14,186 bases of DNA from Syntrophomonadaceae bacterium (GTDB taxonomy: Bacteria > Bacillota_D > Dethiobacteria > DTU022), in contig PUNU01000175.1 of NCBI GenBank assembly GCA_003551865.1, positions 1 through 14,186 on the forward strand, written 5' to 3'. The notes below the pieces were generated by a model, which did no database searches, was not told the origin of the DNA, and worked only from the letters and a program-made list of their open reading frames with translations. How positions within the stretch are numbered: position 1 is the first letter of the stretch; each line of letters opens with the position of its first letter. This document shows, in pieces, positions 6,341 to 12,902 of this stretch. The position numbers were made by a program, and so were the translations under genes.

Positions 6341-8458
6341 TTATTCTTTCTCCTCAACCGTTATTTTAACATCAAGCGCGGTTGAGCCCCGGGTGTGGAC
6401 CCTGACCGGGTTGATGTCCATTTCGGTGATTTCCGCAAAATCGGTCACCAGGCGGGCAGTCCTGAGCAGGGAATCAACAAGGGCTTCCATATCGGCCGGT
6501 TTCTTGCCCCGGTAACCTTTGAGCATGTTATAGGCCTTAGTTTCTGATACCATCCGCATTGCTTCTTCAGGGTATTTGACTGCGGAGGCCAGGCGGAAAG
6601 CCACATCTTCGATCAAGTTGACATAGATACCACCCAGGCCAAACACCAGCAGGGGCCCGAACTGAACATCTCTCGACATCCCGATAATGACCTCGACGCC
6701 TTCATCAACCATATCCTGGATTTCAATACCGTATATGGGAGCGTCGGGCAAAAAGTTGCTCACGTTTTCCATAATCCGGTTAAATGCCTTTCTAACTTCA
6801 TTTTCACTGTGCAGGCCAATCTCTACCCCTCCGACATCGGTTTTGTGGGCGATACGGGGAGAAGAGATTTTCATGACCACGGGATAACCGATCTCTTCGC
6901 TTATCCGGCAGGCATCTTCCTCGGTTTCAGCCAGGTAGGTCTTGCTGGTCGGAATACCGTAAGCGTCCATCACTTTGTAAGACTCGTGGCCGAGGAGGAC
7001 TACCCGGCGATCGGCAAAAACATCATCTAAAACCCTGCGCACGGACTTAAAGTCTATTCCGGGCAGTTCGGCAGCTTCTTGGGGCCGGATGTCCTGCAGA
7101 AAACCGGCATACCTGACCATCCCTTCAAGGGATTGGATTGAAGGTTCAGGAAAAGTAAAAGTCGGCACGGAGTTTTCAGTCAGGTATTTTTTCCCTTCAA
7201 CCAGGGACTTGCCGCCCATGTATACAGCGAGTACCGGTTTAGATCTGTATTTATCTTTCATTTCGACGATGGTTTTGGCCGTTTTTTCCGGTTCTGTTAC
7301 AGCCGCGGGACATAAGAGGACTAAAGCGCAGTCGACATTTTGGTCTTCCAAAACAGTCTGGATGGCAAAACGGTAGCGATCGTCCCTGGCATCGCCGATT
7401 ATGTCGACCGGATTGTAAAAATTTGCTTCTGCAGGAAGGTTGTCTCTAAGCTTGTCAATGGTTTCCTTGGCAAAACGGGCCATCTTAAGGCCGTACTTTT
7501 CAACCGCGTCAGTGGCGACAATCCCCGGCCCGCCGGCATTGGTGACAATTGCCACCCTGGAATCTTCCGGTACCGGCTGGGTGGAAAAGGCCCTGGCGAG
7601 GTCAAAGAGTTCGTTCATGCTTGCGGCATGTAAAACCCCGCTTTGCCTGAATGCCGCTTCATAAGCACGCATACTGCCGGCCAGGGCCCCCGTATGAGAG
7701 CTGGCGGCCTGGGCCCCGGCTTTACTGGTCCCGGATTTTAAAACAATGATCGGCTTTTTCTTGCTTGCTTCTGTACAGGTCTCCACAAATCGATTACCGT
7801 CGGTTATATCTTCAATATAGCAGAGGATCACGTTGGTCTGGGGATCGGCTGCAGAGCTTTCTATGAAATCAATTTCATCCAGGTCGGCTTTGTTGCCCAG
7901 GCTGATGAAGCGGGAAAACCCCAGGCCCATTTCGAAGCTCCAGTCAAGAATGGAGACCAGCATGGCCCCGCTCTGTGAGATAAAGGAAATTTTGCCTTCT
8001 TCGGGAAAACCTCTGGCGAAAGAAGCGTTGAGCGGTGTGTGGGTATCCATCAGACCGACACAGTTGGGGCCGAGCATGCGCATGTCGTATTGTTCACAAA
8101 TCTCAAGCAGTTTACGTTCTTCTTTAAGCCCATCACTGCCGGTTTCCTTGAATCCGGCCGATATTACGATAAGGCCTTTTACACCGGCCTCGCCGCATTC
8201 TTCGGCGACACCGGTAACCAGGGAGGCCGGGACGGTGACAACAGCCAGATCGACAGGCTTCTTAACGTCTTTAATCGAATAGTAGCTGGTTATGCCGCAT
8301 ATTTCTTCCAGGCGCGGATTGATGGGATATATTTTCCCCTGGTAACCGCTTTTAATTATATTGTCAACTACGGCAAAGCCGATTTTTTGCGGTGAACTGG
8401 AAGCCCCGACAACAGCAATATGCTTTGGATTAAAGAAAAAGTTTAATTCGCTCATCAT
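6341..8458 (-). CDS. ADP-forming acetate-CoA ligase family protein (fused alpha-beta)
   Basis: NDP-forming acyl-CoA synthetase of 705 residues. It converts acyl-CoA, ADP and phosphate to acid, CoA and ATP, giving anaerobes substrate-level ATP; the acyl substrate cannot be told. Domains in order: CoA-binding Rossmann domain (about 5-130, with HIAVVGASSSPQKIG and GPNCVG), succinyl-CoA-ligase-like domains (about 150-460), and an ATP-grasp domain (about 480-700). The phospho-relay histidines are present: His255 in SSHTGALAGS (alpha part) and His538 in RIAHKTDVGGVEIG (beta part), so the enzyme looks active. There is no acetyltransferase (GNAT) domain, which separates it from Pat-type lysine acetylases. 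Two ATGs lie in tandem (8458 and 8455); AAAGG on the minus strand at 8471-8467 fits either. It heads a two-gene operon with the DRTGG protein. Confidence 0.93.
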   Translation of the reverse strand: MMSELNFFFNPKHIAVVGASSSPQKIGFAVVDNIIKSGYQGKIYPINPRLEEICGITSYYSIKDVKKPVDLAVVTVPASLVTGVAEECGEAGVKGLIVISAGFKETGSDGLKEERKLLEICEQYDMRMLGPNCVGLMDTHTPLNASFARGFPEEGKISFISQSGAMLVSILDWSFEMGLGFSRFISLGNKADLDEIDFIESSAADPQTNVILCYIEDITDGNRFVETCTEASKKKPIIVLKSGTSKAGAQAASSHTGALAGSMRAYEAAFRQSGVLHAASMNELFDLARAFSTQPVPEDSRVAIVTNAGGPGIVATDAVEKYGLKMARFAKETIDKLRDNLPAEANFYNPVDIIGDARDDRYRFAIQTVLEDQNVDCALVLLCPAAVTEPEKTAKTIVEMKDKYRSKPVLAVYMGGKSLVEGKKYLTENSVPTFTFPEPSIQSLEGMVRYAGFLQDIRPQEAAELPGIDFKSVRRVLDDVFADRRVVLLGHESYKVMDAYGIPTSKTYLAETEEDACRISEEIGYPVVMKISSPRIAHKTDVGGVEIGLHSENEVRKAFNRIMENVSNFLPDAPIYGIEIQDMVDEGVEVIIGMSRDVQFGPLLVFGLGGIYVNLIEDVAFRLASAVKYPEEAMRMVSETKAYNMLKGYRGKKPADMEALVDSLLRTARLVTDFAEITEMDINPVRVHTRGSTALDVKITVEEKE

Positions 8459-8773
8459 TGCAACAACCTTTGTCAGGTATTGAAATTGGGATAACGTTTT
8501 AAGGCGGGTAAACAGTGTCGAACAACAAAAACAGATTCATTTATCCATCTCGTGTCTCAGCGATTTTCAACACTGAAGCCTAAGCTGGAAAGATTCAACC
8601 ACCGACAGGCTCGGGCAAAAATTACAGAATGGTTACTCTTATTCTATATAAACATAGCCTGATTGGCAAGGAACAAAGAAATTATTGGCGAATTGAATTT
8701 TTGATTTGGTTTTGTTAAAATGTACGCTGATACTTTTCATCCGATAAAAAATGTCTACAAGGAGGTATTGAAG
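8459..8773. other. Divergent intergenic region, no gene
   Basis: These 315 bases separate the leftward ligase operon from the rightward polyamine operon. They hold the ribosome site of the ligase gene (AAAGG, minus, 8471-8467), a good rightward promoter at 8693-8721, and the speH ribosome site at 8759-8766. I see no convincing leftward promoter: TTGTTC and TTAAAA boxes 17 bases apart on the minus strand match weakly. No coding frame, RNA gene or recognisable riboswitch is visible. Confidence 0.6.
8693..8721 (+). promoter_or_regulatory. Sigma-A-type promoter of the speH-speE-ndk operon
   Basis: A -35 box TTGAAT (8693-8698, 4/6) and a -10 box TAAAAT (8716-8721, 5/6) are separated by exactly 17 bases. 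Transcription would begin near 8728, giving a leader of about 45 bases. The -10 box overlaps an upstream in-frame ATG at 8720, which argues against that ATG as the translation start. Confidence 0.65.
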
Positions 8774-9160
8774 ATGAGCGCTTTAGGCCGTCATATCCTG
8801 GCTGAATTTTACGGCTGCCCGGAAAAGACCTTAAGTGATCTGGACGAAATAAAACGGCATATGGTGGCAGCTGCTTATGAAGCCGGAGCCGAAGTAAAAG
8901 AGACCGCTTTCCACCGTTTCTCACCCCAGGGCATCAGTGGCGTAGTGGTAATTTCTGAATCGCACCTGGCAATCCACACCTGGCCTGAATTCGGCTATGC
9001 CGCCGTTGACATTTTTACCTGCGGGCAAACTGTTAACCCCTGGGACTCCTGTAATTATTTAAAGCAAATGTTCTCAGCCCGGAATATGTCGGCCCGCGAA
9101 ATAAAGCGCGGCATCTTTGATGAGGAGCTGGAACATAAGCCTGCTGCTGCCGGATATTGA
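8774..9160 (+). CDS. speH: S-adenosylmethionine decarboxylase proenzyme
   Basis: Pyruvoyl-dependent enzyme that decarboxylates S-adenosylmethionine to provide the aminopropyl donor for polyamine synthesis. At 128 residues it has the small prokaryotic (class 1B) size. The chain cuts itself between Glu62 and Ser63 in ISES-HLAIHTWPE, Ser63 becoming the pyruvoyl group; His68 and Cys83 (in FTCG) are the processing and catalytic residues, with the same numbering as in the Thermotoga enzyme. The start is ATG 8774, with AAGGAGGT at 8759-8766 seven bases before it. An in-frame ATG at 8720 would add 18 residues but lies in the promoter. The gene is first of the operon; speE begins 23 bases after its end. 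Confidence 0.96.
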   Translation: MSALGRHILAEFYGCPEKTLSDLDEIKRHMVAAAYEAGAEVKETAFHRFSPQGISGVVVISESHLAIHTWPEFGYAAVDIFTCGQTVNPWDSCNYLKQMFSARNMSAREIKRGIFDEELEHKPAAAGY

Positions 9161-9183
9161 CTGATCGATGGGAGGTTAAAAAA

Positions 9184-10092
9184 ATGCTTGACAGGAAGCA
9201 CAAGCTGTTTATCGACCAGACCTCTCCCGAAACTGCCCATTTATTTGGCGTCGACAGTTTTTTGGAAAGCCGGCGAACAGAGTACCAGCAGGTAGAAATC
9301 GCCGACACAGGGATGTTTGGCCGCATACTAATCCTGGACGGCAAAATGCAATCGTCAGAGCTTGACGAATATATCTATCATGAGGCGCTGGTGCATCCCG
9401 CCATGTTGATGTGTCCGGCGCCTCGTCGTGTACTGGTGATCGGGGGCGGAGAAGGGGCCACTCTGCGCGAGGTTCTCAAGCATCCCGGGGTGGAAAAAGT
9501 GGTCATGGTCGACCTCGATCGGGAAGTAGTTGAGCTGTGTCGTAATTATTTAAAAAACTGGCACCGGGGCAGTTTTGAGGATCAGAGAGTGGAACTGCAC
9601 TTTATGGATGCCAGGGAGTACCTGAAAGAGAATGAGGTTCTCCACGACGTGATAATCAGCGACGTCCCTGAACCGGTGGAAAAGGGGCCTGCTTTAAAAC
9701 TTTTTACCCGGCAGTACTTCGAGTTAATTAAAAACAGCCTTGCCGATAAAGGTGTGCTTTCGCTCCAGGCCGGAGATTTTGCCCTGCCCTTCATCGAGGT
9801 TCACAGCGCTGTCCGCAACACAATCAAAAAAGCGATGGGTTTTGTCCGTTCCTACCGGGCTTTTGTCCCCTCTTTTAACACCGAATGGGGCTTTATCCTG
9901 GCCGCCCCGCGGAAAACTGAACTGCCCGGAGGAGGTAAATTTATGCAAACGATCAGTGAGAGGAAGTTAAACTTAAGTTATTTAAATGAAGAATCTGCGG
10001 CCGGTATGTTTTTACTGCCTGCAGATGTGCGCAGGCGCCTGGAGCAGGAAACTAAAGTAATCGATGATGAAGAATTAATCAGCATATATTAA
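9184..10092 (+). CDS. speE: Polyamine aminopropyltransferase, Thermus SpeE/ACL5-like
   Basis: Transfers an aminopropyl group from decarboxylated SAM to an amine acceptor. The 302-residue chain has the family's N-terminal beta domain and Rossmann core: GGGEGATLRE (87-96), VDLD (109-112), DAREYL (142-147) and the acceptor loop with Asp160. The text around WHRGSFEDQR (126-135) and the C-terminal MFLLPADVRRRLEQET (275-290) resemble, as I recall them, Thermus thermophilus SpeE (agmatine/triamine type) and plant ACL5 thermospermine synthase more than classical putrescine enzymes. The usual DxxDP of the active-site loop reads DVPEP (160-164), so the second acid is Glu163. The acceptor may thus be agmatine or spermidine rather than putrescine. 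Start ATG 9184 is chosen for GGGAGGT at 9170-9176; a TTG at 9157 overlaps the speH end. No agmatinase or arginine decarboxylase gene is in the window. Confidence 0.9.
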   Translation: MLDRKHKLFIDQTSPETAHLFGVDSFLESRRTEYQQVEIADTGMFGRILILDGKMQSSELDEYIYHEALVHPAMLMCPAPRRVLVIGGGEGATLREVLKHPGVEKVVMVDLDREVVELCRNYLKNWHRGSFEDQRVELHFMDAREYLKENEVLHDVIISDVPEPVEKGPALKLFTRQYFELIKNSLADKGVLSLQAGDFALPFIEVHSAVRNTIKKAMGFVRSYRAFVPSFNTEWGFILAAPRKTELPGGGKFMQTISERKLNLSYLNEESAAGMFLLPADVRRRLEQETKVIDDEELISIY

Positions 10093-10113
10093 ATCATCAA
10101 TGGGAGGATAACA

Positions 10114-10572
10114 ATGAATTCCAGGGAACGAACTTTTTTAATGGTTAAACCCGACGGCTTGCAGCGCGGACTGGTGGGAAACATCATCGGCAGGATGGAG
10201 CAGAAAGGGCTGAAGATGGTGGCAATGAAGATGATGCAAATACCCTTTGAGCTGGCCGAAAAACACTACCAGGAGCATAAAGGCAAGCCCTTTTATGAAG
10301 GGCTGATTGAGTTTATAACTTCCGCTCCTGTGGTTGCCATGATCTGGGAAGGTGACAATGCCGTAGAAATGTGCCGCACATTAATCGGCGCAACTGATCC
10401 ACTCAAAAGCGCTCCCGGGACAATGCGGGGAGACCTGGCTATTTTTACCGGGAAAAACCTGGTCCACGGTTCCGATTCGCTGGAAAGTGCCCGGCGTGAA
10501 ATAGATCTTTTCTTCAACCGGTCAGAAATCTGCAGTTATACCCTGCCCAACGAAAGCTGTATTTACGAGTAA
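10114..10572 (+). CDS. ndk: Nucleoside diphosphate kinase
   Basis: Balances nucleoside triphosphate pools by phosphate transfer through a histidine intermediate. The 152-residue protein shows the whole family pattern: [16 protein letters not shown] near the N-terminus, the Kpn-loop region [18 protein letters not shown] (92-109) and the active-site NLVHGSDS with His118. Length is slightly above the usual 135-150 because of a short C-terminal extension. GGGAGG at 10102-10107 precedes the ATG by 6 bases. It follows speE after 21 bases and is last in the operon; a hairpin terminator begins 54 bases after its stop. Why ndk is linked with polyamine genes is not evident. Confidence 0.97.
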   Translation: MNSRERTFLMVKPDGLQRGLVGNIIGRMEQKGLKMVAMKMMQIPFELAEKHYQEHKGKPFYEGLIEFITSAPVVAMIWEGDNAVEMCRTLIGATDPLKSAPGTMRGDLAIFTGKNLVHGSDSLESARREIDLFFNRSEICSYTLPNESCIYE

Positions 10573-10626
10573 GCGTTTGCCTTGCCCGCCCGCTGCCTTA
10601 CCAACAACCAAAAAACCTTAAGTCTA

Positions 10627-10669
10627 GCATCACCGGAAGATTTTACCCTCCCGGTGGTGCAGCTTTTTA
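10627..10669 (+). terminator. Intrinsic terminator of the speH-speE-ndk operon
   Basis: GCATCACCGG (10627-10636) pairs with CCGGTGGTGC (10651-10660), ten pairs including one G-T, around a 14-base loop. It is followed by AGCTTTTTAT, which supplies the T-tract. Placed 54 bases after the ndk stop. Confidence 0.85.
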
Positions 10670-10722
10670 TTACAAACCGTAACTCAACGATTGCCGGTGC
10701 CCTGTCAATTAAGTTAATTTTT

Positions 10723-10865
10723 TGTAACTACTCAGCCTTTTGTCCTTGTTGGGTGCAAAGCGGTGCCATGGGGACGGTTCGAGCGTTCCTGAGCGCAGCG
10801 AAGGCCGAAGGGAAAACGATGGAACCGTCCCCTATGGCACAGCGGGTTAGGTCTGAGTAGTTACA
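10723..10865. repeat. 143-bp REP/MITE-like inverted-repeat element
   Basis: The outer ends are a perfect 13-bp inverted repeat: TGTAACTACTCAG (10723-10735) and CTGAGTAGTTACA (10853-10865). Inside is a second long stem: GTGCCATGGGGACGGTTC (10763-10780) against GGAACCGTCCCCTATGGCAC (10821-10840), complete except for one bulge. The apical part contains CCTGAGCGCAGCGAAGG. The GGGGACGGTTC stem is of a kind I associate with non-autonomous elements mobilised by REP-type (IS200-like, Y1) transposases in Firmicutes; that link is from memory and not proven here. No transposase is present and no target duplication is visible. Confidence 0.75.
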
Positions 10866-10875
10866 CTTTTTTATT

Positions 10876-10952
10876 GGCAGTTATTGCAATCCCCAACCAG
10901 TTCTTTACCGTGGAAGAGATTTTGCAAACCGGAAGCGAACATGAAGCGAGCC
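10876..10952. repeat. Dispersed intergenic repeat, copy 2
   Basis: The core 10916-10952 matches 5075-5111 in 35 of 37 bases, in the same orientation. The left end GGCAGTTATTGCAA (10876-10889) matches the left end of copy 1 in 12 of 14 bases; the middle differs by about 8 bases in length. The right inverted arm present in copy 1 is missing: after GAGCC the sequence diverges. It therefore looks like a degraded or truncated copy, and it directly follows the 143-bp element. Confidence 0.65.
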
Positions 10953-10984
10953 ATTAGGCATTGGGCACCATTTTCAAATTGGTG

Positions 10985-11013
10985 TTGCCAAAGAAGGGCT
11001 GAGGGTGTATAAT
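10985..11013 (+). promoter_or_regulatory. Sigma-A-type promoter of the zinc-ribbon/Fe-S operon
   Basis: TTGCCA (10985-10990, 5/6) and a perfect TATAAT (11008-11013) are spaced by 17 bases. Transcription should start near 11020, inside the operator-like site described next, so a bound repressor would block it. Confidence 0.8.
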
Positions 11014-11017
11014 AAAT

Positions 11018-11040
11018 ATAACTAATATGGTTAGTAATAA
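11018..11040 (+). promoter_or_regulatory. Putative Rrf2 operator, site B
   Basis: The site begins ATAACTAATATGGTTAGT and has inverted arms ACTAA and TTAGT around 5 bases. It matches the site before the rrf2 gene (12880-12902, read on the minus strand) in 20 of 23 positions. It lies 4 bases after a TATAAT box. Its assignment to the Rrf2 protein is inference from the shared sequence and placement. Confidence 0.65.
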
Positions 11041-11058
11041 TAGGTGGTGTTTTTAAAG

Positions 11059-11634
11059 ATGATTTCCACAAAGTGTCCGGGCCAGGATATGCGCTACTGG
11101 ACAGCCGATGATGTCCATGAAGAAAAATGTCCTAATTGCGGGGAGTTAATCGAGTTTTTTAAAACCGATATACGCCTCAGGTGCGGCAAGTGCAAGACAA
11201 AGGTAGCTAATCCGCGTTTTAACATGGGCTGTGCGCAGTGGTGCGCCTATGCCGAGCAGTGCCTGGGGCCGGCGGCAAAAGGAATCGAAACCATGTCTTT
11301 GCAGAGAATATTTGAAGAAGAGGTGGAACGGTTGGCCGGCAATAAACCGGATAAAGTAAAAAAAGTTAAGGATATACTGGCCGCTGCCGAACAAAGGTGC
11401 CGAGAGGAAGGAGTGGACATGCTTTCGGTCAAAGCAGCGGTAGTTATCCTGGCTTTGATGCAGTTAAACTGCCTGGATGACGCCGGTTCATTTTTTAAGA
11501 ACCTGGAACATAAACATGCCGCTTTACCCCGCGAGGCGGCTGAAAAAGCCGAAGGGATTGTTACCCATGTTATAAAAGGCAATTTGAAAGACAAAGAAGC
11601 CGGGATCACAAAAGAACTGCTCAATCAGTTGTAA
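11059..11634 (+). CDS. Cys-rich zinc-ribbon protein with HD-like C-terminal half lacking metal ligands
   Basis: A 191-residue cytoplasmic protein with eight cysteines in its first 70 residues. Cys24/Cys27 (CPNC) and Cys42/Cys45 (CGKC) form a zinc ribbon. Cys6, Cys58, Cys62 and Cys68 (in GCAQWCAYAEQCLG, 57-70) could make a second metal site. I recall this N-terminal module fused to HD phosphohydrolase domains in other Clostridia. Here residues about 80-180 have the helical spacing of such a domain (KPDKVKKVKDILAAAE, then SVKAAVVILALMQ), but the expected metal-binding His and His-Asp are absent: VILAL stands where a C-terminal HD would be. So the half seems catalytically dead, if the relation holds. 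Start ATG 11059 is taken with AGGTGG at 11042-11047; GTG at 11044 or 11047 would overlap that site. Four of the cysteines could bind Fe-S instead of zinc. It is probably co-transcribed with the Fe-S protein 36 bases on. Confidence 0.75.
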   Translation: MISTKCPGQDMRYWTADDVHEEKCPNCGELIEFFKTDIRLRCGKCKTKVANPRFNMGCAQWCAYAEQCLGPAAKGIETMSLQRIFEEEVERLAGNKPDKVKKVKDILAAAEQRCREEGVDMLSVKAAVVILALMQLNCLDDAGSFFKNLEHKHAALPREAAEKAEGIVTHVIKGNLKDKEAGITKELLNQL

Positions 11635-11670
11635 GAACGTGTAAGGTTTCATATTCGGAGGTGAAGATTG

Positions 11671-12417
11671 ATGGAAAAGGTAATGCGTAAAATTATCACC
11701 ATTGATGAAAGTAAATGTGACGGGTGCGGATTGTGCATACCATCATGTGCCGAAGGCGCCCTGCAAATAGTTAACGGCAAAGCGCGGCTGGTCAAGGATG
11801 CTTACTGTGATGGCCTGGGCAACTGTTTGGGGGAGTGCCCCCAGGGGGCGATAGATATAGTTGAAAGGGAAGCCGAACCTTTTGATGAAGAGGCTGTAGA
11901 AGAGCATCTGCAAAACCTTAAACAAGAAGAAAATGATGAAGAAAGCGGGCTTAAGTTTTCCTGTCCGGGCAGCAGCGAATGGGCAGTAAACAAGAATAAA
12001 AGCCAAAATAGCGGACTCGCTGTGACCGAAAACCGGGGCGGGGAACCTGAAGCGGAGTTGAGCCACTGGCCGATCCAGCTGGATCTTGTCTCACCGGAAG
12101 CTCGTTTTTTAAAGGGCTGTGACCTGCTGATCGCCGCCGACTGTGTCCCCTTTGCTTACGCCGATTTTCATCACCGTTTCCTGGTCGGGCATGCCCTGGT
12201 TATCGGATGTCCCAAGCTGGACGATACCGAAGGTTATCTAAAAAAGTTGAGTGAAATATTTAAAGCCAATGAATTGAACAGTATTACAGTCCTGCACATG
12301 GAGGTAGGCTGCTGCTACGGCCTGTCCGGGCTGGTTCGCTCAGCTTTACAGGAATCCGGAAAAGAGGTGCCCCTCAAAGAGATAGTGATCGGGGTGGACG
12401 GAAGTATTAAGAAATAA
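11671..12417 (+). CDS. Ferredoxin-like Fe-S protein with cysteine-rich C-terminal domain
   Basis: A 248-residue protein. Residues 10-62 are a bacterial ferredoxin domain: the first motif CDGCGLCIPSC has Cys16, 19, 22 and 26; the second, CDGLGNCLGECP, has Cys46, 52 and 56 with Leu49 where the usual second cysteine stands. An acidic linker follows (about 65-95), then CPGS (98-101) and a C-terminal domain with HWPIQLDLVSP (132-142), LLIAADCVPFAYADFH (152-167), IGCPKLDD (178-185) and VGCCYGL (212-218), whose cysteines may bind a further metal centre. The whole arrangement is a known but functionally undefined clostridial family; an electron-transfer role is inference. ATG 11671 is chosen because GGAGGTG at 11657-11663 is 7 bases before it; a TTG directly upstream is the alternative. 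It follows the zinc-ribbon gene and runs toward the rrf2 gene, with only a weak hairpin between. Confidence 0.88.
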   Translation: MEKVMRKIITIDESKCDGCGLCIPSCAEGALQIVNGKARLVKDAYCDGLGNCLGECPQGAIDIVEREAEPFDEEAVEEHLQNLKQEENDEESGLKFSCPGSSEWAVNKNKSQNSGLAVTENRGGEPEAELSHWPIQLDLVSPEARFLKGCDLLIAADCVPFAYADFHHRFLVGHALVIGCPKLDDTEGYLKKLSEIFKANELNSITVLHMEVGCCYGLSGLVRSALQESGKEVPLKEIVIGVDGSIKK

Positions 12418-12457
12418 AGCGGGAAAAGGCGCTCATTAGCCCGGACCCTTAAGGTCT

Positions 12458-12862
12458 TTAGTCGGCCGCCTCAGCCAGGTCTTTAATTGTTGCTCCTTCC
12501 AAAACATCCAGCATGCTTTGCTGGGCTTCGGCCCAAATGCCCCGCAGTGAACAGCCTGTCCTTTGACGGCAGGGTGTGTCGCTGAAAAGACAGCGGGTGA
12601 TGGTAATAGGACCGTCGATTTTTTCAATTACCTGTCTTATGGTTATGGCCGACGGATCCGCTGTTAACTTGATGCCTCCGGTCGGCCCGCGGGTGCCGGT
12701 AGTCCAGCCGGCTTCTTTTAAAAGCGGCAGGAGCTGAACCACCAGGTTAACAGGAATACCCCGTTTTTCAGCAATTTCCCTGCTGGTTACAACCGTCTCC
12801 CGGGGGCGGGAGGCCAGTTCGGCCAGGATAATGACGGCGTATTCCGCTTTTTTTGTGATCAT
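12458..12862 (-). CDS. Rrf2-family transcriptional regulator, probably Fe-S-sensing
   Basis: A 134-residue DNA-binding protein. It has the Rrf2 winged helix at the N-terminus (MITKKAEYAVIILAELA, then TSREIAEKRGIPVNLVVQLLPLLKEAGW at 26-53 and a wing GTRGPTGGIKLT at 56-67). The effector region has three cysteines, Cys91, Cys98 and Cys104, spaced x6 and x5, close to the cluster ligands of IscR and NsrR, so it may bind an Fe-S cluster and sense oxygen, nitric oxide or cluster status. The leftward promoter at 12903-12931 and the palindrome at 12886-12902 suggest autoregulation. It converges on the zinc-ribbon/Fe-S operon, whose promoter carries a near-identical site. Ribosome site TGGGAAG (minus, 12877-12871) is moderate. 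Confidence 0.93.
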   Translation of the reverse strand: MITKKAEYAVIILAELASRPRETVVTSREIAEKRGIPVNLVVQLLPLLKEAGWTTGTRGPTGGIKLTADPSAITIRQVIEKIDGPITITRCLFSDTPCRQRTGCSLRGIWAEAQQSMLDVLEGATIKDLAEAAD

Positions 12863-12879
12863 AAGTGAATCTTCCCATT

Positions 12880-12902
12880 TTATTAATAACTAAATTAGTT
12901 AT
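12880..12902 (-). promoter_or_regulatory. Putative Rrf2 operator, site A (autoregulatory)
   Basis: Read toward the rrf2 gene, the first 17 bases are a perfect palindrome, ATAACTAATTTAGTTAT (12902-12886), with 8-base arms around one T. The 23-base site as a whole matches site B (11018-11040) in 20 positions. It directly abuts the TATAAT box, so it covers the predicted transcription start. Confidence 0.7.

Larger units (their letters stand above)
10573..11058. other. Gene-free stretch with terminator, two repeats, promoter and operator
   Basis: These 486 bases contain no believable gene. In order they hold the ndk terminator, a 143-bp inverted-repeat element, the second copy of the dispersed repeat, a small hairpin (GGCACCA at 10964-10970 against TGGTG-TT-GCC at 10980-10989, overlapping the -35 box), and the promoter and putative operator of the next operon. 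An open frame across 10582-10860 is only a by-product of the inverted-repeat element. Confidence 0.7.

Noticed and set aside
7833..8395. Two plus-strand open frames of 118-149 codons opposite the ligase gene.
   Set aside because: They are antisense shadows within conserved domains of the ligase, without ribosome sites or motifs.
8459..8478. CAACAACCTTTGTC near the ligase start resembles CAACAACCCTTTGTC in repeat copy 1 (5054-5068).
   Set aside because: The similarity is about 14 bases, does not extend into the repeat core, and overlaps a ribosome site; likely coincidence.
8720..8773. Upstream in-frame ATG at 8720 as the speH start.
   Set aside because: It overlaps the -10 box TAAAAT, has no ribosome site, and the ATG at 8774 gives the family's normal length and residue numbering.
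10582..10860. Open frame of 92 codons on the plus strand after ndk.
   Set aside because: It crosses the ndk terminator and most of the 143-bp inverted-repeat element, has no ribosome site and no protein-like composition.
12430..12457. Weak dyad GACC-CTTAA-GGTC followed by TTT between the convergent Fe-S and rrf2 genes, considered as a terminator.
   Set aside because: A stem of about 4 bp and a very short T-tract are too weak to support a terminator call.
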